Assembly: GCF_932526225.1 (NCBI RefSeq)
Contig: NC_064039.1
Span: forward strand, 14,526,139-14,590,138
DNA length: 64,000 nucleotides
Direction of reading: 5' to 3'
From: Nematostella vectensis
Taxonomy: Eukaryota; Cnidaria; Anthozoa; Actiniaria; Edwardsiidae
In this document: piece after piece, positions 23,101 to 35,300 of the stretch
How positions within the stretch are numbered: the stretch's first letter is position 1
How the letters are laid out: the number at the start of each line of letters is the position of its first letter
Position numbers and translations under genes: made by a program
The notes under the pieces: generated by a model
Databases searched by the model: none
Told to the model about the DNA's origin: nothing
Seen by the model: only the letters and a program-made list of their open reading frames with translations

Positions 23101-26100
23101 CCGGATTTTTCGGGTTTTTGATGGTTTCATATCAATAGTCTTTTTCGTAGTATGCAAGACTGGATTTGTTTTACCACCAAGTCGAGATGCTATCCCAGTT
23201 ACTTTAGCAGCATTGGCCATGATGGTTTTTTGTAAGAGTTTATTACCAAGCTTCAATGACGCACTAGTCATGGGTTTAGCAGTTTCAATTTTGGCAAGTT
23301 CTTTATCAGTCAATTCTCCATTTGCATCAATTTCCTTCTTGTTGCCAAGCCTTGAAGCTACACCAATTACTGGAGAACTGCCCTTTTTTAATTTGGTCAA
23401 CTTTCTATTGCCAAGACGTGATTCAATACCGACTACAGTTTTCACTGGCTTACTTTTGCTGCCTCCAGCATCACCAATTTGTGCTTTCCGTAGTCTTTTT
23501 TCTTCCATTATTTCCTCAAATGTCTTCACCTTTACACTAGGTTCAGCTACTATGGGCGCTGCTAGGGTTGCAACTTTTGCCACTAGCTCTGGCTTCACTT
23601 CTTCCACAATTTCTACTGTCCGTGTGATACCTAATTTCGGTTCTCCATCCAGGCTGTTCTTTTCATCCTCCACCTCCTTGACAGTACGCACAGTTTTTTT
23701 TGGTGAAGTACTCACAGGCTTGTTACCTTTGTCGACCCCCACAACACTACTTGGCACCTTTTTGGAGTTCTCACTGGATTTTACAATCTCTTCTGTCTCG
23801 GCTTTGGGTGTGGACATTGAAACTACACTTTTAAGTGTTGGCGACGATGGTTCTTCTTCATTGTCCGCATCTTTATCATCTTTGGCTTTAGTTCCTTCTT
23901 GCTGTTGCTGTTTTTTCTTTGCAGCTGTTCTCTCATAAAGCTTTTTCAGGGCCTTTTCTCTGAGAATTTCCTCAAGGGATTTAATCTTGATATCCTCTGT
24001 TTTTTCACTTTCATCATTATCAGACTTTTTGTCAGATGAGCTGTCTTTTTTGGTTTTGGAATCACTTGCATCAGGCTTTTCATTCTTCTTCTTTCTTTGT
24101 CTCTTTGATGGTGAAGAATCTGTTGATGAGAAAGGTTTATTACTGGGTTCTTATTACCAACCACTTTTATTTTCATGTTCAATAGCAGCAATTCATATCT
24201 ATACTGGCATGCAGTCAGATGCTACATGCAAAGTGCCTTAAATAGCTAGCTAAACAGACATTCAAATCTTATTAACTAGATTGAACTTATTTTTTTAGTT
24301 GATTTTTTTTAATTGATTGTACCTGGACTTTTGGAGGGATGCCTGTCCAAACCAGAGTGTTTCTTTTCTCGATTTTCCCTATTGTTGTTGTCTCTGCTTT
24401 TTCCTTGTTCTCTCTGCCTGTCCCTATCTTTAGTGCTTTGTCCTGGTTATCAATAAAAGGTGATACATAAGTCTACTGTTACAGACAGATAAAGAAGGAT
24501 TGCTGTTAGTTTGTGATGAAGGTTTTTTTACATACTTTCATTAGATGTTTTGGATGAGGGCTTGTGTCGTTCACTATGTCTCACATCTCTTCGCTGTGTT
24601 CCTCTGCTGGGTTTGACTACTCTTCTCCGAGAAGATCGTTCTTTTAGCTGTCTTTCTCTGTATTCATCATCATCACTATCATCATCACTCAGGGAAACAT
24701 CTGAGAAATCTGTATGATAATATTGATTGCATCAAAGGTTGTCCACTCACTGAAAGCTTTATGATGTGCAAGAAAACAAAGAAATACATACCAGAAGAGC
24801 TAAACTCATCGTCCTCATTATCAAAGTCTCTATAAGAAGGTATCACATATCCTGAAAATCAACCAAACAGTGAGTTGTAAAGGCAATTTATATAAATCTA
24901 AATATATCAAAAAAAAGAGAAGAAACAAGAACTACGTAGAGGATGTATTACTTTTATTTTCTGTTAACCAGTTAAGTTAGGTTATTCGTTCTTCAACTAC
25001 CGAATTTTTGCACAATGGTTTTAAAAGCTGTCAATAAAATACTGTTCTCCTGATATATAGAAATATCATCAAAATTGTATAGCTACAGTACAGCAGTTAA
25101 AACAAACGTTATCAATATACTCCTGTTAAAATGGACAACAGGTTTCAATTAATGTGTGATAAGAAAGTGACAAGTCAAATTTTAGATAAATAGTCAAGTA
25201 CTACAGTATTTACCTCTGTTATGGCCAATCATGTGTGCCGATCCCATCATCTGCTGGCCAAATGCCACGCCCATGCCGGGGAACTGCATGCCAGCAGGAA
25301 GCATCCGAGCATCTTCAAGCATCAATACATATTATACGCATTCACATTCGAATATTACCACACAGCACATTTTTTAGTACATGCCACATGTTTCAAATTG
25401 AATTATTCAACTTACTGTTCGGCTGCATGGTATACATTGCAGGATGAGTAGTCATGGGCCTCATGGATGACATTCCTATGAGAACAAGACACCAGAATTA
25501 ATGAAAATAGAACAAAAAAGTACAATTCCACACTGCAGCTAAAACTTGAAATTGGCTGCACACATGTACCTTGAAAACTCAACAATCTTCGAGCCCTGCC
25601 AACCCTTAATAACTTACAATAATTGATTAATTTACGACTAGTGTACCTCCACCATACTGCATTGGCCTTGCCATTGCCATGTAGGGACCCTGGCTATATG
25701 GCATCCCCGGAGGGGGTCCAGAAAATGGTGGATGCTGCATCTGCACAGGAGGCATGTTTCTGGGCGGGGCATTAGGGTGCATGGGCCTGTAGTTTGGTGG
25801 CGGGTTCCCCATTCTTGTGTTGCTGCCAATGGTCTGAATAGGTCCCCTTGGAGCTTGGCTCTGGGAGTTAGGGGGTTGCATCCGAGAGTCCCCTTTGCTT
25901 ATGGGGGGGCCAGCACCACCAGGCAGATTGCGAGGTTTCAGGTGCATATACTGGCACTGAGGTTTGGTGCATCTTCCTAAGGTGGATTCCCAGTAGCAGG
26001 CAATCTGCCGAGTGTCTCTCTGATAATGGAAATGATATCGTCATGCTTAGGAAAAACACGTCCTACACAATTCATGCAGAAAATAAGTACATCATTCTAC

Positions 26101-26760
26101 ACATATATACCACTTATGTAGGATCAGTTCAGACACAACAATATTCATGGGATTTGATGCATTGCTTCATCATCATGAGATTATTTGCTAGTTACAGCTT
26201 CAAGGTTTCCCTAAGATAATAGGAATGATAAAAGTAACATAGAAGCATTAACCAAGTGTTAACCAGCATAGTTCAGATGCTGATTGCAGCGTTCTCATCT
26301 TTCCAAGCCAGCACTTGCGGTCAACCCTGCAACTCATGGAGCTCAGAATTTGGAATGGGCCATTGTTACAGTATATTAGTCATACCTCAATCACCATGTG
26401 CCTGAAGTTGCAGCCTTTCTTGAAGCATTTCCCTTGCTCCCACAGTTTACATGTGATCTCGCAGCCAACAGCGGCAGGTTCGTGACGGAAGGGGCAATCA
26501 TCTCCCTGATGAAAAGAATGTTTTAATGATTGCAGACCTAGCTGTATTAAATAAGTCACTTAAAAAAACTACTAAATAAAAAAAATAATAATAAAGAAAA
26601 TAAAAATAAGTAATAATAAATGCCATTGACCAACTTTTAGCGATAACATTATTTTACTTCCATATTGGCCTGGCCTATAAAATATTACTAATGTAACAAG
26701 GTCTACCTTGGGGCACTGGGAGTAGTAAAAAAAGTAGCAGTCATCCCTGTTTGTAGTCAT
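20112..26760 (-). CDS. ZC3H11A: ZC3H11A-like CCCH zinc-finger protein (14 coding exons)
   Basis: Orthologue of ZC3H11A, a nuclear CCCH protein linked in vertebrates to the TREX mRNA-export complex. Spliced product about 1155 residues, longer than the human protein (about 810). Three tandem CCCH fingers open the protein: C8-x7-C16-x5-C22-x3-H26, C37-x7-C45-x4-C50-x3-H54 and C66-x8-C75-x4-C80-x3-H84. A Met/Pro/Gly-rich region follows, then Asp/Glu- and Arg/Ser-rich segments. The long exon 22770-24119 carries the family's repeated motifs: IKSLEEIL, VKTFEEIM and VKSFEEIM, and four SRLGN-like motifs. The C-terminus ends DDLLLELEEMINE, almost the human ending. Start chosen at MTTNRDDCYFF, which aligns with the human start region. 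All 13 junctions keep the frame with GT-AG borders. 5' UTR exons may lie upstream. Identity is very secure; internal exon choice is slightly less so. Confidence 0.93.
20112..26760 (-). other. ZC3H11A: exon map of the ZC3H11A-like gene
   Basis: Coding exons in transcript order: 26707-26760, 26386-26505, 25647-26019, 25416-25475, 25214-25312, 24792-24851, 24536-24709, 24323-24442, 22770-24119, 22124-22195, 21337-21989, 20882-20933, 20476-20611, 20112-20256. They sum to 3468 nt. The first finger is split by intron 1. Eight consecutive introns, from the third to the tenth, are phase 1, which allows exon skipping without frame loss in the low-complexity middle. Introns are mostly AT-rich and otherwise empty, apart from the short repeat at 22250-22323. 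Confidence 0.88.
22250..22323. repeat. 31-bp direct repeat in a ZC3H11A intron
   Basis: tcacataccacataggccta and the following 11 bases occur twice, at 22250-22280 and 22293-22323 (period 43 bp), in the intron between exons 22770-24119 and 22124-22195. No role seen. Confidence 0.85.
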
Positions 26761-29316
26761 GGCTCAGCCCTACTGGACTCCTTGTAACCTGAGACATAAG
26801 AACTCTAGATTGTACCTACTTACTATACATTTGACATTTGAAATAGTTTATTGCTAAATTTCATGGCAAAAAAGCACTCACTAAAAAGTCCACACACTTC
26901 ACAATAAAAAATCCGAACAAATCTTAATGGCTCGATACCTCCCCCCCTCTCCCGGTAAATGATCCAATTGTCTGTCTCTGATAGTGTGAACAATGACTGA
27001 GGAAAATTATGCAATGAGTTACTGTCATTTTAAATATCCTGCTAACAATTTCCAACATCTAAATAGTCTTAGATTGTTTTTTTAATTTTTTATTATTCAA
27101 ACCAACAGAGTTAAATTTAGTACTTTTTTATTGGTCAGGGCCTTGCAGAAAGGAACTAGATTTGAAACCATTTTAGTGCTGGCCATTGCATATGCTTCAA
27201 GGATTTTGAATGGCTGAAGCCAGAATGCAATTCAGCTGTTGCAAATCGTCGGAGAGAGTTAGCAGAACATTGAAAACTGATGTACTGAAGTACATCATTT
27301 CTTGATTATAAAGATTATGCCAAAACTTACCTTTCAGTCTTCTTGCTTCTGCGAGAGAACCAATAAAGAAGAAAGGATTCAGAATTCCATTAGTAATAAC
27401 AATATCTATGGCCCAGCTAATGTATGCCACACAGGATGATGCTTCACAAGTTATTCATCAACTTTAGGCTGTTTTGGTTTTCAGTCTTTTATCATCAGAT
27501 ATCATAGGTTGCCATCCATCACAGAAACAAGGTCCAATCTGTGTCCTCTTGGTAAGGGAATTCGGAAGTGTCCCTGACTGATAGAAGATAGGTTTGCTAT
27601 AGGCATGATTGACCAATCCAACCAGTGGAGACAGGGAGAGACACCAGCGTTGAACACACAGTAGTAGCTCAGTTACCCAACGTGTTTCCTTGCCTCTTAG
27701 CAATGCATAAGTATAAAGTCCTTTTGCATTTTACAAGCATTTAAATGACTCTACATAAATCAAGCTGCAATAAAAACATCTATCACATGTTATCTACCTG
27801 CATCATATCTACAGAATATGAAATCCCATCAATAGCACAAAGGTTTTCTAAATAAATACACTATTATAAGAAAATAAACAGTCAACCTTTTAAAATTATC
27901 TTGTCTCAAATATTACAAAGGCTATTAAAGTAGGATTATTTTAGGAATATGTGAAGTAAATAATTAAATCAAGAGGTATATAAAATATTGTGTAATCATA
28001 ACAGTAAACACTTTATTTACTTTTTGCTTTGAGTGTTTGAGGAGTTTGAATATAAAATTTCCAGCATTTTTCTTAAATTCATAAACAAATCAAATACACT
28101 AAGAAAAGGATGGTAATGGCAAGTATCATATTATTTTTATGTAGTCTGTTTTTCTCCCCTGAAATACTGACTGTTTAACTTTTCCTGTACTCTCTTTCCT
28201 CCCATAAATTCATGGACTCCCTCGACTACTTTTCAAGGCCTCAACATCCTAAAAATTGACATTACATTTCCCCAAAATACATTTAATCTAAAAACTGTAA
28301 CAAAATAATTATCAATTTCAGATATTTATGACAATCATTATAGTTTTAAGTTTGTTAAACTGCTATTTGCAGTGTGTGAAGTCAAATGGCTCTTTCAGAA
28401 CCTGTGCTTAGTCTTCTAAAGAAAGCCATTGTCACCAAGAATTAAGCAAAACCTTGGATTATGATGGGTCTTCTTAAAACAACACTGATAAGATTTCACA
28501 TTCAACTATTTTTAAATGATACATGCATGACATCCGCTGTTTCATTTGATGTAGGAATCAATCTGAAAGGTAATTTTTTTCACAAGAAAGAACAAGTCCA
28601 CTCAAGAAAGAACAAGTCCACTCAATAATATTTTGTCACCAGTAAAAAATAATAAAATAGAGAATGTTTCTTGCATCTGTCTTGTTGTTTTCTTGTTGGT
28701 TGTCACTGTTGGTTGATGCAGGGAGTTGTGAGACAACAAAACCCCTGATTGATGTTAAAATTTTGATTTTGTTCTGTTTAACACAGATAATTTTCTACAG
28801 AAGAATCACATTGCGTAGGTTTTTGTGTCAACGATATTCATTTTCCCTTTTCAGTTGGATCACGACAAGGTCTATTTAGTGGTTCAGGTCTGTTTTCGTG
28901 AAACGATAAAAATATATGATGCAGGTGAAATATGGAATGTTTGGGAACTGGTACGAAGACCCATCTATCAGAACATGGGTCAGAATTCGCCTCCATAGTA
29001 AAGCCAACAAACATAAATGTACACTACAGATAAAAAGAGCTGGTTACCCCACAACCAATGGAAAATAGTAAGAAAAGCTGTTGGTTTAGGAGAGGATAAA
29101 AATTGTTCGATTGTGAATGAAGAGAAGACCACGACTTTTCACGATAACACAAACACTCACAATCCAACGCTAACACGGTAAGAAACCAAAAAAAATGTAG
29201 AATTACTTCGGTGTAGTACTTGGAGTCTTGACTTGTCCTACTTCATGAATAAATCTTGGATGATTCTCGTCGGAAAACGGACAAACTTGGGTTGATTTAT
29301 TACACAAATCGGATCA
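26761..29316. other. region between two divergent genes, possible UTR exons
   Basis: Holds the 5' ends of the minus-strand ZC3H11A-like gene and the plus-strand dipeptidase gene. Splice-like signals occur: on the minus strand CTGAAAG|gtaagt at about 27331; on the plus strand ttttggttttcag|TCTTTT at about 27481 with TCTTG|gtaagg, and AACACG|gtaaga at about 29178. A minus-strand frame of about 79 codons (27464-27703) and a plus-strand ATG frame (about 28918-29070) look more protein-like than chance but match nothing I recognise. A 20-bp tandem duplication lies near 28585-28624. Confidence 0.4.
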
Positions 29317-29325
29317 AAGATGGCG
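29317..29325 (+). promoter_or_regulatory. YY1-type AAGATGGCG motif overlapping the upstream start codon
   Basis: AAGATGGCG, with the ATG at 29320-29322. In many animal genes this motif sits just after the transcription start and can overlap the initiator ATG. It supports 29320 as a real translation start, or marks the transcription start if the downstream ATG at 29479 is used. Confidence 0.5.
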
Positions 29326-32300
29326 TCGAACAACCAACATGAAGAGGCCCTGTATTCTAAGCGGGACGCCCCGATAATATTACTTCAAAGTGAGGCTATA
29401 TATGACCAGGCCTCTCATATATACACAGGCAAACCGCGTCTCTCGCACAGCTTCTTTTGCATTGCTAGGAGCAGAGTCATGTCTTCCCCGGTTTTGCAGA
29501 AAGTTTTTGAGTAAGTGTTTAAAGATTGCGTTGATTACTGTATATAAGTGGTAAATACAAACATAAACACCCCTTCTTGTTATTTTCAGGCACATTGAGA
29601 AAAATGAGGTAAGACATTGGCATGTTTTTTCTATTTCCTTTACTCTGTTTACACGTCTTCGTACGGGACAAGGGCGTTGAAACCCTTGTATTCATAAAAG
29701 AGCAAAAATCACTTATGAATTTTGAATAAATATAGCTACCTTTATTGATAGTAGATGTATAAATGATGGCTAGCGTGAATTTGATGTTTAGTAGATAACA
29801 TTTCCGGGAAGAAACTTGAAAAAATTGAGATTAAAATTGCACGTGATCTAAACCATAAAACGGAAACGTTAGTTGAGGGATCGTATGACATGACTCCCTA
29901 AGAAATAAGAAATAACATTGACTTAAAGTAAATTCTGACAAATTGCAGCCAGAATTAGACAAACAATAATTTTCTAACTATAGGATACGGTAATGTGTTT
30001 CATTCATATTGTTTGTTGTAAAGTTAGCATGTCACACAATCTATAAACATGACAGCAATAAGGAATTATAGAAACACAAGACCTATTGTTTTTGCACACA
30101 AAAATTGAAATTCCAATATCACCTCCAATAGCAAAGAATTAAACTGCCAATGTAAATGCAAGAATCTCTTTAATCAGCTGAACTGTCCATAGTCCCATCA
30201 ATGTCTTTACATTGAGGAAATGTTCAAAGTGGTCTACGCCATATAAGCTTAAGTTTTTCTTTTTTAAGTAGACTACTTATCAGACTACTATATACTTTTG
30301 AAAATATTTAAATCCCTACTTGTTGATGAAATAAACTTGATTGATTGATATATACTAAATGTGGATGTGATTGGATGTGGAATTAAACTGTCATATGGCT
30401 TGCCTTGTTCAACATGTCGTTATGTTTCAAGCAAATCCTTAAAGTAAAGCACCCACACCCTTACATCCTCTTGCTAAAGTATCTGACAAGAGACAAAAGT
30501 TTCTTATAAAAATCATAGGAGATTGTTACATGATAAGACCAGAAGTAAACCAGTGACATTGTCCCTTTAAGATTTGAAGTTCTATATGATATCCAGGAAA
30601 GAGGTATTTTTGTTTTTGTTTATTCACAGGAACTGTATATCAAGCGTCTGGCTGATGCAGTCGCCATCAAGAGTGTGTCAGCATGGCCAGAAACAAGAGG
30701 AGAAATCACAAAGATGGTCAACCATGTTGCAGAGGTACAGCAGTGACAATAATTAATATACAGTAAAGTCTATTAGAACTTTGAGCAGCCCACAGCCAAC
30801 AATCACACACCAAGATGATTTAATGATTTTATATAGTTTTAGGGTGAAGCTTTGGAAAAATGATATAAAATGATCAAATCGTTCTTTTTTCTCTCTTCAC
30901 CTTGTCCAAGATGGCGGTAATTGCTGTGAACGAACACAAGCTCGCATTTCGATGTTCTATGTGAAAATACAAATGTTCAGCGATAAGAATAACAGCTTTA
31001 CAGATGCTAAGATGCACTGCTTATGCATAAGTGATTATCACCTTCAAGTTAAGATGTATAAAAGCATTTAGCGTACTTATGTATAAATAAATGAACTGTG
31101 AATCGAAACATTTATCTTATCTTGATACTTTTGTTTCTTTTTTGGTTGTTTCTTATTCCCTTCTATTTCTATTGGGGTGCCTATTATACGCGGGTTTCGA
31201 ATTTTCTTTTAAAAAAGGCCTTGAAAATTGGGGTGCGGATTATACGCAGGTGCGCATTATATGCCTGTAAATATGGTAATTTTTTTTAATGTTTGTAAAG
31301 TTAGACATGTAGGCCACATACTGTATGCCCATTGATGTACCACCTCCACCCCAAAATTAAATTTTAGCTTCAAATTACAGTAGCCATACAACACAATTTT
31401 TTTCAACTTTTTTCTAGTTTATGGCCTTCCCAACAACGTTTTCATCTTTTTTTTACACCTTTTTTTTATCTGAAAACACCCTTCCTTTTTCTAGAAAATT
31501 AGATGTAAGATATATAAGGTGTATCGTGTCCTAATGGTAAGTTTCCCAGAAAACGTAAAGAGGTGCTTTCCTTGCAGCATCTCCCCCGATCCCCCGAGCA
31601 TGAGTACAGTAGATGATAGTTCCTTATGAATTTACAGTACTACTGTATCTTTAAAAAGTCTTTTTGTTTATATTAAAATAATTTATCTTTGTTTTAGGAA
31701 TTAAAAAAGCTTGGTACAGAGGTTGAACTTGTTGATGTTGGAACTGAAACCCTCCCTGATGGTTCCACTTTACCACTTCCACCAGTTCTGCTTGGAATCT
31801 TGGGTAGCAACCCAGCTAAGAAGACAGTAAGCTCAATTAGACAAGTTATAAATTGATGTAACCTATACCATAAAGTGAGATCTATTCAATTATATAATTT
31901 CAAATATACAGTATAATGTTTTTTAGGTCAAGGTCATTTCATCGCATATATTCTCTGGAGAGATAAGATTTTAACTTATGAGTTGTTTTTCTAGATTTAG
32001 TTTTTCTATTTGATTACTAAAATTCTAAAATTTAGGTTTAAGCTTTCCTGAAAAAAAAATAGACATACATTTTCACTCACTGTATCCTTTTGCTTCTAAT
32101 TTTCAGCTCAGCATTGGAAGTTTTTGAATCAATGTTATGTCACGTTTTTATTTTTATTCTCCTAAGCACAGGGCTCCAATTTCTAAAATCTGAGTCTCTG
32201 GATCCAACTTGTTCAACAATGGATAAGACTGCTGCTAATTCGGTCATGTTGAAATATGTTTTATTTGAAAAAAAAGTCCATAGATTATTTTATGTTTTAT

Positions 32301-35300
32301 GCTTTGTGATCCAGAGTTTCTAACCTAAATTTCAAACTAAAGCATTCATAAGTAATTTTTAACAATTATTTTATCCTGTTTTAGGTCTGCATTTATGGTC
32401 ATCTAGATGTACAACCTGCTCTCAAGGCATGTAATACTGATTTTTCTTCTTGAATCACCTGTTTTTAATTCTAATCAGCATGCATGTGTCTTTATTAGGA
32501 AGATGGCTGGGACACAGAACCATTTACACTGCAAGAAATTGATGGCAAACTTTATGGGCGTGGCTCAACAGATGACAAGGTACACCCACAGGATATATAT
32601 TGCATTAACAGTAATAGCTATGATCACAGGCTTCCCACCTGCATCAGTGAAGAATTTTTAAGGACATACAAATTCACATGAATAAACATCTACCAGTTAT
32701 ATCAGGGAAGTACACTTCCCTGGTTATATCTTCATTCTCTAATTTATGAAATAAACTTAGTTTGGATATAAAATATATCCATCTGTGGTGTTTTTCTTAC
32801 CTGGAAGCTCAATTTTAAAAGTTTATTGCAATATTAGTTTGTCTCTTATTTTGTGTCGATACTAAGTATGCTAATGACACAAGGTTTGAAACTTAATTCT
32901 CATTCCCTCAGCTTCAGTGCTATTTTCTGCTGGATTTTAAGCAGTACCAAAACACTGACACCTGTACAGGATGTGAGAGGGACGAAACTATCCTCGAATC
33001 AAGTTTTTAAGCAATCCGCTTACAAACCTGCGAGAAATGATTTTATGAACAGGAAACTGTGAGAAAGACAAGTCGGGTCTAGGGTGGTGTGGGGCTACGC
33101 TGTCTATGCAAATTACATTCCAAGGATGCCATTTGACCAGCTGCTATGTTTCGATCATCGGCGGAAAGCTAAAATTGACATTCAAAAAATCATTTCCTGC
33201 TGGTTTTTAGGGGATTCGGTGGTAGTTCCACCCCTCTCCCATCCTGTACCAGTGTCCGTGATTTCGCGATTTTCTGCCGGATTTTAAGCAGTACCAAAAC
33301 ACTGACACTGGTACAGGATGTGAGAGGGACAGAACTATCTGCGAATCAAGTTTTTAAGCAACCCGCTTACAAACCTGCGACAAATGATTTTATGAACAGG
33401 AAACTCACAGGAAACTGTGAGAAAGAAAAGTCGGTCTAGGGTAGTGTGGGGCTACGCTGTCTATGCAAATTACATTCCAAGGATGCCATTCGACCTATGT
33501 CCTTAGAAATCATTCACTGATGCAGGTGGGAAGCTATGATAACTATATTTTACTTCCTTCTGTATGATTTGCTGGTTATTTTTACTATATTTGGTTATTT
33601 TGATGATGTTTCCTCAGGGTCCTGTTCTTTGCTGGCTGCATGTAATAGAGGCTTATAAGGCAATTGGGGAAGATCTACCTATCAATATCAGAGTAAGTAT
33701 AGAAAACAGGTCACAGGGGAATATCAAGCTTCTCTTGAATGGACTAGTCTATAGACACATAAAGTAGGTGATTTTTTTTATTCTAGCCCCTTTACATTTT
33801 TTTCTAAAATTTCAGTCAAAACAAGGAAGCCCTCTTTGTTTTTCTGTCTACGAATGGCAAATTGCAAAGAAGATGCCAAAGAATTTAGTAGAATTTATAA
33901 CACATAACTCTTCCCAGGGAATACCTTCACAGCTTGGATTTTAATGGAATGGATCCTTATTTAAAATCATAGGCTGGGTTTGTTAACAACTTTACTTTTG
34001 ATGCAATGTTATGTGAATACAAACAAGTCACAATAAAAAGCAGGGAGTAAGCCTACTGTAGCCCATCACCATAAGGCTTTATTTGCTAAGAGCAAAGCTT
34101 CACAAGCAATGCAATGTAAATATAAAAAGCTATAGCAAGATTATCTCAAGTTATTAACATTATTCACGGTCCCCCTGAGGTTGCATATGTAAGATGATGC
34201 TTAATTTTAGCCTCTATTTCCAGTTCTGTCTTGAGGGAATGGAGGAGTCAGGCAGCGAGGGACTAGATGACATGATTTCCAAGAAAAAAGACACCTTCTT
34301 CAAGGTTTATGCTCCAAACATGATTAAATGAGATCCTCATACTTTTTTTCTTGCAATGGTCCTTGAAAGGATTATCTAATAAATAAAAAAGAAAGTAGTG
34401 TTTACATCCAACCTTCTTTTTTTTTTTACTGTGGTACTTTGCCGTATCATAGTCATCAGCATATTTCTTCTGTTGAAATTCCTTCCTCAAGGCTCTAGTG
34501 TAGGGAACCATAAGAAGCACTTATCCCTGAAATGCTGTTATTTTTATTTGTTTCCAGCCGGTTGACTATGTATGCATATCTGATAACTACTGGCTTGGAA
34601 AAGAGAAGCCATGTATTACTTATGGACTCCGGTAAGTTGAACAGGATTGAACTGCAATTATAATATAGTTAAAAGCTTATTCAAAACTCGGTGGTCATAA
34701 GTCAATGCATTTTAAAATATTTCTGATCTATTTTTCAGTGGCATCTGCTATTTCTTTATCGAAGTGTCATGTGCCGACAAGGATCTCCACTCTGGCGTGT
34801 TTGGTGGTTCTGTGTAAGTATTTAAAACAGTTCATTGCCCCATTACAGTAAGCTCAACCCTGCTACTGTAGCTATGGTAATGATTATCCCATCCTCCATT
34901 CTCTCGATATATTGTTGATTTCTCAAAGTTCATTGATTGTCTGGGGCTGATTGTGCAGGCATACATTTATATTCAGAAACTCTACGCTTGCAATTTCCAG
35001 TTACAACAGACTGCAGAAAAGGGTGAAGTGTGTTTGCCCCATGCATCACTCCTAGGTACATGGCTATGGGTAGCTGCCTCTTTCTCCCCGCTAGCTGCGG
35101 CTATAGACCATGTTTTGTCAATGTTTGATTTGATTGAGGCAAATTTTCAAAAACCATCTCTGTCTCCACTATGTACCTCACCCCTGTACTCATTATTTTC
35201 GTTAACTTCAAAGGCATGAAGCCATGACTGATGTTATCGCCATGCTGAACTCCCTTGTGGATGTGAAAGGCAACATTCTAGTGCCAGGAGTGAACGATCG

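Noticed and set aside
22772-23938. Two long plus-strand ORFs (103 and 284 codons) with hydrophobic Ser/Phe-rich translations
   Set aside because: Antisense shadow of the long ZC3H11A exon, whose own frame carries conserved family motifs.
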